The notes beneath the pieces are model-generated. The model ran no database searches. It had not been told where the DNA came from and saw only the letters and a program-made list of their open reading frames with translations. A stretch of DNA of 64,000 nucleotides from Nannocystis pusilla (GTDB lineage: Bacteria > Myxococcota_A > Polyangia > Nannocystales > Nannocystaceae): positions 806,001-870,000 of the forward strand of contig NZ_JAIRAU010000001.1 in the NCBI RefSeq assembly GCF_020073745.1, in the 5' to 3' direction. Within the stretch, counting starts at the first letter, position 1. Each line of letters begins with the position of its first letter. The position numbers and the translations under genes are program-made. Below, in pieces: positions 17,806 through 25,091 of this stretch.

Positions 17806-20051
17806 TGCCGGCGGCGAACAGCTCGACCCGCCGCGCTCGCGCCCTGCTGCGCTCGCCGGCGCTGCTGGCCGCGCTGCTGAGCGTGGCGATCGCGCTGCTG
17901 TGCGGGCTGGAGCGCTCGGGCCTGGAGATCCGCTGGGTCGACGCGCTCGAGCGGGCCAGCCTCGACCAGCGGTTCCGCTGGCGCGGCCCGGTCCCGACCA
18001 CCGAAGAGGTGGTGATCGTGGCGATCGACGACGACACGCTCGAGCGCCGGCCCGAGCTGTACCAGCGCCGCGCCGGCACGGCGGCGCTGGTCCGCGCGAT
18101 CGCGGCGGCCAAGCCGGCGGCGATCGGCATCGACCAGGTCTACGTCGACCCCGAGGAGGTGCTGTCGCCCGACCTCACCGCTCGCGTCAAGGGACATGTT
18201 CTCAAAAACATGCCTGTTGGCGCAGGTCCTGAGGGACAGGCGGAGAGCCTGCTGCGCGAGGTGGCGCGCGAGCTGGCGGGCGACGGCGAGCTGGCGGCGG
18301 CGGTCGCGGAGGCGGGCAGCGTGGTGCTCGCCATCCACCTGACTCAAGATACAGGTGGCGGGCGCCCGCTGCCGGACCCGGCCACGCTGCGGCACGGGCG
18401 CTACGGGCAGCAGGACGCGCGCTCGCCCCCGTTCCGCGTGGCGGAGGGCGGGCTGGTGTCGCTGCCGGAGCTGGTCGCGGGGGCGCGGGCGCTCGGCGGG
18501 ATCACGGTCGAGGAGGACCCCGACCGCGCGGTGCGGGCGATCCCCGCGGCCTGGCGGGTCGGCGACGCCGCCTACGCGCCGCTGTCGGTCCAGCTGGTGG
18601 CCCTGCGCGAGGGCCTCGGGCGCGCCGAGCTGGCGTTCCTCGAGTCGAGCCTGCAGATCGGCGGGCGCCGGATCCCGCTGGGCAAGGGCGAGGCGCTGCT
18701 GCTCAACTTCCGCGGCGGCTCCGGCGCCTTCACCACCGTGTCGGCGGTCGACGTGGTCGAGGGCCGGGCCGACGCGGCGCTGCGCGGCAAGATCGTCCTC
18801 CTCGGCGTGACCTACTTCGGCCACGACGTCGTCCGCACCCCGTTCGCCATCGACCTCCCCGGGGTCGAGCTGCAGGCCACCGCGGTCGACACGATCCTCG
18901 CCGGTGACGCGCTGGCCCGCAGCTCGGCGCTGATCGACTCGCTGGTCACGCTCGCGTCTGGCCTTTTGGTCAGCCTGCTGTTCGCCTCGATCCTGCGCGC
19001 CGGGCCGCTCGCGCGCATCGCCGGGGTGCTGGCGGTGATCGGGCTCGACGTCGCGGTGGCGGTCACGGCGTTCACGCGGGCGCACCTGTGGCTGGCGCTG
19101 GTCTGGCCGCTGCTGGCCGCGGTGGTCGCGGGCGCGGCGGCGCTGGCGGCCGCGTACGCCGGCGAGGCGCTGCAGCGGGCCCGTCTGCGCCGGACGTTCT
19201 CGCACTACCTCGGCGCCGAGGTGCTCGACGAATTGCTCGCCGACCCGACGGCGCTCGGGCTCGGCGGGGCCCGCCGCGAGCTGACGGTGCTGTTCTCCGA
19301 CATCCGCGAGTTCACCAGCGTGGCCGAGCGGCTGTCGCCCGAGGACCTGGTGGCGCTGCTCAACACGTACCTCACGCCGATGACCGCCGAGGTGATGGCG
19401 CGCGCCGGCTACCTCGACAAGTACATCGGCGACGCGGTGATGGCGGTGTTCGGCGCGCCGGTCGCCCGGGCCGACCACGCCGAGCGCGGCCTCGCCACCG
19501 CGCTGGCGATGCACGCCGCGCTCGCGCGCATGCGGCCGGCCCTCGCCGAGCGCGGCGCGGCCGACCTGCAGATCGGCGTCGGCATCAACACCGGCGAGAT
19601 GGTGGTCGGCAACATGGGCTCCGCCGACCGCTTCGACTACACGGTGATCGGCGACGCGGTGAACCTGGCGTCGCGCCTCGAGGGGCTGACGAAGACCTAC
19701 GGGGTGTTCTGCCTGGTCGGCGCCGGCACCCGCGCGGCGGCGCCCCCGAGCTACGCGTTCCGGGAGATCGATCGCGTGCGCGTGAAGGGCAAGGGCCAGC
19801 CGGTGGCGATCTTCGAGCTGTTGTCAGGCCCGGGCGGCGCGGTCGCCGGCTACGCGGCCATGGACCGCTGGTCGACCGCGCTGGCGGCGTTCCGCCGCGG
19901 CGACCTGGCGACCGCCCGCGCGGAGTGGCTCGCGTTCCAGGCCGAGAACCCCGACGACCCGGTGGTCCGCCTGCACCTCGAGCGGCTCGCCGGCCTCGGC
20001 GATCAGGCGCCGCCCGACTGGGACGGCGTGGCGGTGTTCACCCACAAGTAG
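17805..20051 (+). CDS. CHASE2-domain adenylate/guanylate cyclase
   Basis: 748 aa. After an N-terminal membrane segment (about 15-32), residues about 35-370 form a periplasmic CHASE2 sensor (VVIVAIDDDTLE and GIDQVYVD are typical). Two to three C-terminal membrane helices (about 380-460) lead to a class III cyclase domain (about 490-690): metal-binding Asp in VLFSDIREFTS, Lys-Asp pair in LDKYIGDAVMAVFG, VGNMGSADRFDYTVIGDAVNLASRLE for purine and transition-state residues. The product is probably cAMP. A TPR-like tail ends the protein. The CHASE2 region contains palindrome-family sequence at 18191-18240. The ATG at 17805 overlaps the upstream stop. Confidence 0.9.
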   Translation: MPAANSSTRRARALLRSPALLAALLSVAIALLCGLERSGLEIRWVDALERASLDQRFRWRGPVPTTEEVVIVAIDDDTLERRPELYQRRAGTAALVRAIAAAKPAAIGIDQVYVDPEEVLSPDLTARVKGHVLKNMPVGAGPEGQAESLLREVARELAGDGELAAAVAEAGSVVLAIHLTQDTGGGRPLPDPATLRHGRYGQQDARSPPFRVAEGGLVSLPELVAGARALGGITVEEDPDRAVRAIPAAWRVGDAAYAPLSVQLVALREGLGRAELAFLESSLQIGGRRIPLGKGEALLLNFRGGSGAFTTVSAVDVVEGRADAALRGKIVLLGVTYFGHDVVRTPFAIDLPGVELQATAVDTILAGDALARSSALIDSLVTLASGLLVSLLFASILRAGPLARIAGVLAVIGLDVAVAVTAFTRAHLWLALVWPLLAAVVAGAAALAAAYAGEALQRARLRRTFSHYLGAEVLDELLADPTALGLGGARRELTVLFSDIREFTSVAERLSPEDLVALLNTYLTPMTAEVMARAGYLDKYIGDAVMAVFGAPVARADHAERGLATALAMHAALARMRPALAERGAADLQIGVGINTGEMVVGNMGSADRFDYTVIGDAVNLASRLEGLTKTYGVFCLVGAGTRAAAPPSYAFREIDRVRVKGKGQPVAIFELLSGPGGAVAGYAAMDRWSTALAAFRRGDLATARAEWLAFQAENPDDPVVRLHLERLAGLGDQAPPDWDGVAVFTHK
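18191..18240. repeat. Intragenic palindrome-family cluster in CHASE2
   Basis: GGGACATGTTC (18190-18200), AACATGCC and GAGGGACAGG (18231-18240) halves follow one another within 50 bp and encode a stretch with no counterpart in the CHASE2 consensus between LTARV and AESLLREV. A further ATACAGG half follows at 18350-18356. Confidence 0.5.
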
Positions 20052-20053
20052 CA

Positions 20054-20093
20054 GAGGACATGTCCTCGCGGGCATGCCCGCCAGGACATGTCC
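20054..20093. terminator. Triple perfect palindrome between convergent genes
   Basis: Three palindromes abut: GAGGACATGTCCTC (20054-20067), GCGGGCATGCCCGC (20068-20081) and GGACATGTCC (20084-20093). They lie between the convergent cyclase and anti-sigma genes. They can fold as one long structure on either transcript, so a bidirectional terminator or transcript-end stabiliser is likely. Confidence 0.55.
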
Positions 20094-20106
20094 CCGTGAT
20101 CATGCC

Positions 20107-20520
20107 TCAAGGCGCAGGCGGCTCGGGCGGCTTGGCCTTCTGCACCGTCGGGTCGCGCTCGAGCTTGCGGCCGGCCACGTCGGAGTCGAGGTGCAGCATC
20201 ATGTAGACGACGGCGACCGCGAGGATGACCATGACGTTGATGATCTGGAACGGCAGGCTGAGGGCGACGAGGTAGTCGCCGCGCAGCCAGCGGCGGCGGC
20301 GGATCTTCTTGGCGACCTTCTCGTAGAAGTCGGGCGGGGCCTGCTCCTCGGGCAGCGCCTTGACCAGGCGCAGCACGCTCTGCAGGCCGCTGAGCTCCTT
20401 CTGCGCCTCGGGCGAGTCGGCCAGCATCGCTTCGAGCTTGCTCTTGCCGTCGGCGTCGAGCTCCTCGTCGAGGTAGGCGCTCATCAGCGCCTCGGCGTTG
20501 TCGGTCTCGGGCTTGGCCAT
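20107..20520 (-). CDS. Anti-sigma factor, single-pass membrane protein
   Basis: 137 aa. Residues 1-50 form an anti-sigma-like helical start (MSAYLDEELDADGKSKLE, LADSPEAQ), as in zf-HC2/RsgI-type proteins but without the HxxxCxxC zinc motif. One transmembrane helix spans about 88-110 (FQIINVMVILAVAVVYMM). The short C-terminal tail is Pro/Lys-rich and would be periplasmic. It starts 7 bp after the ECF sigma gene, the usual arrangement for a sigma/anti-sigma pair, so it should sequester that sigma at the inner membrane. Confidence 0.75.
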   Translation of the reverse strand: MAKPETDNAEALMSAYLDEELDADGKSKLEAMLADSPEAQKELSGLQSVLRLVKALPEEQAPPDFYEKVAKKIRRRRWLRGDYLVALSLPFQIINVMVILAVAVVYMMLHLDSDVAGRKLERDPTVQKAKPPEPPAP

Positions 20521-20527
20521 ACGAACC

Positions 20528-21256
20528 TCAGCGCAGGAACGGCTCCAGGCGCTCCTTCAGCGCCAGTCGCGCCCGGTGCAGGCGCGACTTGAGCGTGCCC
20601 TCCTGCAGGCCGGTGATCTTGATGATGTCCTGGTACGACATGCCTTGCACGTCGCGGAGGACGATGAGGAGGCGGTGGTCGGGGTCGAGGGCGGCGAGCT
20701 CGCGCTGGACGATCTTCTCCATCCGCATGCCCTCGGTCACGGCCTCGGGGCCCGGGACCTGGCTCTGGAAGGTGATGACCGCGCCGGTCTCGGCGGTCGG
20801 CATCTGCGCCTGCGGCGTCTCGTCGATGTCGAGGCTGCGGTGGAAGTTGCGGCCCTTGAGGTACTTGATCCGGTTCTTGCAGGTGTTGCTGGCGACGCGG
20901 TAGAGCCAGGTGTAGAAGCGGCCCTCGCCGCGGTAGTTGCCGATCGCCCGGTAGACGATGATGAACACCTCCTGCGCCAGGTCCTCGGCCTCCTGGCGGT
21001 TGCCGATCATGCGCAGCATGAGGCCGAAGATCCGGTTCTGGTAGGTGTGCACCAGCTCGCGGAAGGCGGCCTCGTCGCCCTGCTTGAGGCGGCGGACCAG
21101 GTGGCGGTCGCGGCGGTCCTGCTCGGCGCGCCGGGCGTTCTCCGCCCGCTGCTCCGGCGTCAGCGTCTCGTCGGGAGCCGGTGGCGGCTCGGGCTCGTCG
21201 GGCGGGGCGGCAGCGGCGAGCTCCTCGGCGCTGTACACTCGCTCGGGGTCGGTCAC
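20528..21256 (-). CDS. ECF sigma factor (RpoE-like)
   Basis: 242 aa from the GTG at 21256. Residues 1-60 are an unusual Pro/Glu/Ala-rich extension. Region 2 follows (AFRELVHTYQNRIFGLMLRM, then AEDLAQEVFIIVYRA and YTWLYRVASNTCKNRIKY), a linker of about 45 residues, and region 4 (LAALDPDHRLLIVLRDVQG, MSYQDIIKITGLQEGTLKSRLHRAR). An open frame continues to 21325, but a GGAACC-N16-GTCTGG promoter lies inside that extension, so the GTG start is favoured. It heads a two-gene operon with its anti-sigma factor and probably regulates itself. Confidence 0.9.
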   Translation of the reverse strand: MTDPERVYSAEELAAAAPPDEPEPPPAPDETLTPEQRAENARRAEQDRRDRHLVRRLKQGDEAAFRELVHTYQNRIFGLMLRMIGNRQEAEDLAQEVFIIVYRAIGNYRGEGRFYTWLYRVASNTCKNRIKYLKGRNFHRSLDIDETPQAQMPTAETGAVITFQSQVPGPEAVTEGMRMEKIVQRELAALDPDHRLLIVLRDVQGMSYQDIIKITGLQEGTLKSRLHRARLALKERLEPFLR

Positions 21257-21271
21257 GCGACTCACTGTCGT

Positions 21272-21299
21272 CCAGACCGCGGGGCCGGGGCAAGGTTCC
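21272..21299 (-). promoter_or_regulatory. ECF-type autoregulatory promoter
   Basis: On the minus strand GGAACC (21299-21294), 16 nt, GTCTGG (21277-21272) matches the GGAAC-N16-17-GTCT architecture of ECF sigma promoters. It is located just ahead of the sigma gene start, with an expected transcript start about 10 nt before the GTG. Confidence 0.6.
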
Positions 21300-21368
21300 T
21301 GTGCGAACCACTTCCAGGGGGGCACGTCCGCGCGCGCGGGCGCCCGTGAAGGCTCGCGGCGCCCGGCT

Positions 21369-22475
21369 TTATTGCGGATTGATCCGGAGGCCGAGGTTGA
21401 CCGCCAGGCGGGTCTCGGGGTCGGGGCCGGTGACCTGGCGCGAGAACCCGAGCCCGAGGTCGAAGCCGATCCCCCGCTTCGGCGCGTCGCGGACGAAGCC
21501 GATCCCGCAGGCGATGAAGCCGCGGTCGTCCTGCTTGCCGCGCCCGCGGCTGTCCCAGTAGCCGCCGAAGCGCAGGGGCACCAGGTTCTTGATGGTGTAC
21601 TCGGCGCCGCCGGCGAAGGTCATGCGCGTGTACTTGTCCTGGTGACGGAACGACGTGAAGTCGTACATGCCGTCGAAGTTGAGCGAGAAGCCGTGGTAGC
21701 GGGTCGGGAAGATCGCCAGGCCGTGGGCCAGCGTGCGCGGGAAGTCGGACAGCAGGCTGACCTGCTTGCGGTCGAGGCTGTCGGGCGCCACCACGAACGG
21801 GTCGAGCTTGAGCGCGGTGACCGGCGGCGCTGGGCCGACCAGGTTCTGGCCGACCACGGCGACGTTGACGTACTGCTTGATCGACACGGTCATCGCAAAG
21901 TCGAGGCCGAAGGCGTAGCGCTCCTTCTTGGCGTCGTGCGCGTCGCCCTGGCCGTCGGCGAAGCGCAGGCTCGACTGCAGGAACTTGGGCCGCACGCCGA
22001 ACGCGAGCCACCCGGGCACGGCGTTGACGGCGACCGGCAGGCCGATCTCGTGGGCCATGTGGAACATGGCGAGCTCGTGGCTGCCGCCGCGGTCGTCCTC
22101 GAAGGTGACCCTCGGCACGCCGAGCGTGGCGATGTAGCCGAGGCCGACGGCGACCCGCGGGTTCAGCAGCGAGTCCATCGCCTGGATGCCGACCCCGTGG
22201 GTGTTGTTCTCGATCTGCGCCTGATAGACCGGGTCGATCAGGAACTGGCGCGTGAACCCCATGTTGGCCGGGTTGGTCAACATGGCCCCGGAGCCGGTCG
22301 CCGAGGCGCGGGTCGCCCCGCCCATCCCGAGGTTGCGCGTGCCATCGAGTCCCGGGGCGGCGTGCGCCAGTGACGGGATGACAAGCGCCGCGAACACCGC
22401 GAGCGCGGGCGAAACCCGGGTGAGGCGGCCCGAAGAGGCAGACGAGAGGCGGTGGGCGCGGCGTGAAGCGGGCAT
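21369..22475 (-). CDS. Outer-membrane beta-barrel-like protein
   Basis: 368 aa from ATG 22475. A signal peptide with cleavage after SLAHA starts the protein. The mature sequence begins LDGTRNLGMGGATRASATGSGAMLTNPANMG, the pattern of FadL/PorV-like long-chain transport or type IX shuttle-like barrels (GxGGAxxA...NPA). It then alternates amphipathic strands and ends LGLRINPQ, a typical barrel C-terminus with aromatic/hydrophobic residues at alternate positions. Function is not known. The gene is monocistronic or follows the small membrane gene 50 bp upstream. Confidence 0.65.
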   Translation of the reverse strand: MPASRRAHRLSSASSGRLTRVSPALAVFAALVIPSLAHAAPGLDGTRNLGMGGATRASATGSGAMLTNPANMGFTRQFLIDPVYQAQIENNTHGVGIQAMDSLLNPRVAVGLGYIATLGVPRVTFEDDRGGSHELAMFHMAHEIGLPVAVNAVPGWLAFGVRPKFLQSSLRFADGQGDAHDAKKERYAFGLDFAMTVSIKQYVNVAVVGQNLVGPAPPVTALKLDPFVVAPDSLDRKQVSLLSDFPRTLAHGLAIFPTRYHGFSLNFDGMYDFTSFRHQDKYTRMTFAGGAEYTIKNLVPLRFGGYWDSRGRGKQDDRGFIACGIGFVRDAPKRGIGFDLGLGFSRQVTGPDPETRLAVNLGLRINPQ

Positions 22476-22525
22476 GTCGGCGGGGGCCGCCTCGCCGAAG
22501 CAAGATCGGGGCCAGGCAGAGGGTG

Positions 22526-22975
22526 TCAGACGGTGCGGCGAGTGGCCAGCCCGAACAGCGCGAGGACGAGCACGCCCATCGCCACCAGCAACCACTGCTG
22601 ATGGTCGCTCCACCGCTGGGCCTCGGCGAGCAGGTCGACCGGGCGAGCGGCGACGACGTCGACGCGGGCCCACAGCCGGTCGAGGTGCGGCAACAGCAGC
22701 AGCCGATGGGTGAGGGCGGCGGCGGTGAGCACGAGGGCGATCGTCGTGCCGGCCTTCGAGACGATCCACCGCGGAGTGGCGAGCGCGAGCACGACGCTGG
22801 CGGCGACCAGGAGGTCGGCGAGTCGCTGCCCGAGCGGCGCGGACAGGGCGCGCGCGAGGTTGGCGTCGAGCAGCGGCGAGCTGAACAGCGCCGGGATGGC
22901 GACGAGGTAACCGACGACGAGCGCGCCGAGCAGGAGGGCGGCCGCGGCGAAGCCGATCAGGGCAGCGGGTCTCAC
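22526..22975 (-). CDS. Four-helix membrane protein, unknown function
   Basis: 149 aa from GTG 22975. Four hydrophobic helices are apparent at about 5-30, 50-68, 75-95 and 128-145, with short polar connectors and an RW-DHQQW element before the last helix. Size and layout resemble DUF4149/TMEM205-like proteins, but no diagnostic motif is certain. A TAGGCG box 6 nt before the GTG would fit the leaderless pattern. Confidence 0.55.
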   Translation of the reverse strand: MRPAALIGFAAAALLLGALVVGYLVAIPALFSSPLLDANLARALSAPLGQRLADLLVAASVVLALATPRWIVSKAGTTIALVLTAAALTHRLLLLPHLDRLWARVDVVAARPVDLLAEAQRWSDHQQWLLVAMGVLVLALFGLATRRTV

Positions 22976-23045
22976 GACCGCCGCCTATGCCACGGTCCCC
23001 GGTGACAGCCAAGTTTGCGGCGGGACGACGAGGCGAGCGGTGCGC

Positions 23046-23051
23046 TACAGT
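23046..23051 (+). promoter_or_regulatory. Leaderless -10 box, spermidine-synthase-like gene 1
   Basis: TACAGT, in GCTACAGTCG, ends exactly 6 nt before the GTG at 23058. This spacing puts the transcript start at the initiation codon and favours GTG 23058 over the upstream GTG at 23040. Confidence 0.45.
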
Positions 23052-23057
23052 CGCGCG

Positions 23058-24047
23058 GTGCAGCGGCGAGGCTTTCTCCAGGGGCTCGGCGGGGCGGTCA
23101 CCGGCCTCGGCGCCCTCCTGAGCGCGCGGACGGGCCGGGCGGCCGGCAATCACATGTCCTCGGGGACAGGCGGGGGCGGCGAGCGGATCCTCGGCGAGGG
23201 CCGCTCGCGCTACAACCACGTGCGCGTGGTCGAGCGCGGCTCGGTGCGGACGATGCTGTTCATCGGCGACGACGGCACACAGTACATCGAGACGCGGATC
23301 GATCGGGCGCACCGGCGCAGCCTCGACCTCGACGTGTTCCGCACCATGCTGGCCGGCTTCGTCGTCCGGCCCGAGCCGCGGCGGATCCTCGTGCTCGGCC
23401 TCGGCGGCGGCGCGCTGCCCGGTTACTTCTTCGAGCGCCTGCCCGGGCTCGAGATGGACGCCGTCGACATCGACCCCGAGGTGGTGCGCCTGGCCCAGGC
23501 CTTCTTCGACGTGCCGAAGGACGACCCGCGCTACCGCGTCCACGTCGCCGACGCGCGGCTGTTCTTGCAGCGCGCGCCCGCGGAGGCGCGCTGGGACATG
23601 ATCGTGCTCGACGCGTTCCGCGGGGTCCAGGTGCCGCTGCACCTCAAGACGGCCGAGTTCCACCGCGAGGTGCTGGCGCGCCTGGCCCCCGGCGGGGTCG
23701 CGGTCGCCAACCTTCACAACGCGACGCGCATGTACCCGCACGACCGCGAGACGATCGCCGCGGTGTACCCCAGCTGCTACGGCTTCCTCAGCGAGGCCGG
23801 CAATCAGACCACCCTCGTCGCCAGCGCCAGCCCCGCGCGCCTCGGGGTCTACGCGCTCCGCGACAACGCCCGCCAGGCCCAGCCGCGCTTCGACGACGTC
23901 GACCTGCTCGGGCTGTGCGCCCGCTACTACGCCCGCCGCGACTGGGAGCGCGCCGAGGTGTTGCGCGACGACTTCCCGGCCGGCAACCTCGCCGCCGCGG
24001 CCGAGCGCAACAACGGCTCGTGCCTGCGCGGCTGCACCTACCGCTAG
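23058..24047 (+). CDS. Spermidine-synthase-like SAM-fold protein with Tat signal (paralog 1)
   Basis: 329 aa from GTG 23058 (GTG 23040 would add six residues). The N-terminus QRRGFLQGLGGAV is a twin-arginine-type signal, followed by a short linker. The Rossmann domain carries LVLGLGGGALPGYF (motif I), MDAVDIDPEVVRLA (acidic loop), VADARLFLQ and WDMIVLDAF, as in spermine/spermidine synthases and related methyltransferases. C-terminal residues CLRGC contain two Cys. Substrate is unknown; the polyamine-binding residues cannot be confirmed by eye. The next gene is a close paralog 26 bp downstream. Confidence 0.75.
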   Translation: MQRRGFLQGLGGAVTGLGALLSARTGRAAGNHMSSGTGGGGERILGEGRSRYNHVRVVERGSVRTMLFIGDDGTQYIETRIDRAHRRSLDLDVFRTMLAGFVVRPEPRRILVLGLGGGALPGYFFERLPGLEMDAVDIDPEVVRLAQAFFDVPKDDPRYRVHVADARLFLQRAPAEARWDMIVLDAFRGVQVPLHLKTAEFHREVLARLAPGGVAVANLHNATRMYPHDRETIAAVYPSCYGFLSEAGNQTTLVASASPARLGVYALRDNARQAQPRFDDVDLLGLCARYYARRDWERAEVLRDDFPAGNLAAAAERNNGSCLRGCTYR

Positions 24048-24061
24048 CGCGGCGCCCGGGC

Positions 24062-24067
24062 TATGGT
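24062..24067 (+). promoter_or_regulatory. Leaderless -10 box, spermidine-synthase-like gene 2
   Basis: TATGGT ends 6 nt before the GTG start at 24074, so the second paralog may have its own leaderless transcript despite being only 26 bp behind the first. Confidence 0.4.
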
Positions 24068-24073
24068 CTCGCC

Positions 24074-25048
24074 GTGACCGACGCTCCGCCCACGCTCTCG
24101 CGCCGCGGCCTCCTGCTCCTCGGCGGCGGCGGCCTGGCCTTCGGGGCAGCCTCGCGCGCGCGCGCCGCCGCGCCGGCCGAGACCGTGCTGGCCGAGGCCG
24201 TCTCGCGCTACAACCGGATCCGCGTGGCCGAGCGCGGCGACGTGCGCACCCTGTACTTCGTCGGCGACGACGGCACGCAGTTCATCGAGTCGCGCCACGA
24301 CCGCTCGCGCCCGCAGAGCCTCGACCTCGACTACACGCGCACGATGATGGCCGGCTTCCTGCTGCAGCCGCGCCCGCGCCGGCTGCTGATGCTCGGCCTC
24401 GGCGGCGGCGGCATGAGCAACTACCTGCGCGCCCGCTTCCCCGAGCTCGAGATCGACGCGGTCGACATCGACCCCGAGGTGGTGCGCCTGGCCCAGGAGT
24501 TCTTCGACGTGCCGAAGGTTGACCCGCGCTACCGCGTGCACGTCGCCGACGCCCGCCTGTTCGTCGAGCGCGCCGCGGCCGACGTCCGCTGGGACATGAT
24601 CATGCTCGACGCCTTCCGCGGCGTGTTCGTGCCCTACCACCTCAAGACCGCCGAGTTCTACCGCGCCTGCCTGGACCGCCTCGCGCCCGACGGCGTCGTG
24701 GTCGCCAACCTTCACAACGTCACCCGCATGTACCCGCACGACCGCGAGACCACCTCGGTCGTGTTCCCCCAGCGCTACAGCTTCGTCAGCGAGACCGGCA
24801 ACCAGACCACCCTGGTCGCCTCGGCCGGGCAGGAGCGCGTCGGCGCCTACCAGATCCGCGCCAACGCCCGCGCCGTCCAGCCCCACTTCGACGCCGACAT
24901 GCTCGGCCTCGCCGCGCGCTACTACGTCCGCCGCGACTGGGAAGACTCCGCCGAGGTCCTGCGCGACGACTTCAAACCGGCCGAGCTCGAGGCCGCCGCC
25001 GGCCGCCACAACCAGACCTGCGTGAAGAACTGCCGCTACGGGCTGTGA
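24074..25048 (+). CDS. Spermidine-synthase-like SAM-fold protein with Tat signal (paralog 2)
   Basis: 324 aa from GTG 24074. SRRGLLLLGGGGLAF is a twin-arginine-like signal with an ARAAA cleavage site. The core is clearly homologous to the preceding gene across its whole length: LMLGLGGGGMSNYL, IDAVDIDPEVVRLAQEFFDV, VADARLFVE, WDMIMLDAF, NLHNVTRMYPHDRET and TGNQTTLVAS. The C-terminus CVKNC retains the two-Cys ending. The pair looks like a tandem duplication. Twin-arginine export of a SAM-fold protein is unusual because SAM is cytosolic. Confidence 0.75.
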   Translation: MTDAPPTLSRRGLLLLGGGGLAFGAASRARAAAPAETVLAEAVSRYNRIRVAERGDVRTLYFVGDDGTQFIESRHDRSRPQSLDLDYTRTMMAGFLLQPRPRRLLMLGLGGGGMSNYLRARFPELEIDAVDIDPEVVRLAQEFFDVPKVDPRYRVHVADARLFVERAAADVRWDMIMLDAFRGVFVPYHLKTAEFYRACLDRLAPDGVVVANLHNVTRMYPHDRETTSVVFPQRYSFVSETGNQTTLVASAGQERVGAYQIRANARAVQPHFDADMLGLAARYYVRRDWEDSAEVLRDDFKPAELEAAAGRHNQTCVKNCRYGL

Positions 25049-25050
25049 CG

Positions 25051-25077
25051 AGACATGTCCGCATGGACATGTCTTTT
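25051..25077. terminator. Bidirectional intrinsic terminator from the palindrome family
   Basis: AGACATGTCC (25051-25060), loop GCAT, GGACATGTCT (25065-25074) is a perfect 10-bp stem followed by TTTTAAAAAATAAAA. The A/T tract serves both strands between the convergent spermidine-synthase-like and DUF4388 genes. It is the clearest intrinsic terminator in this part and is built from the same ACATGTCC palindrome. Confidence 0.8.
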
Positions 25078-25091
25078 AAAAAATAAAACAC

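Noticed and set aside
21257..21325. Upstream extension of the ECF sigma gene
   Set aside because: The extra 23 residues are Trp/Pro/Cys-rich and the region contains a convincing ECF promoter, so it is unlikely to be translated.
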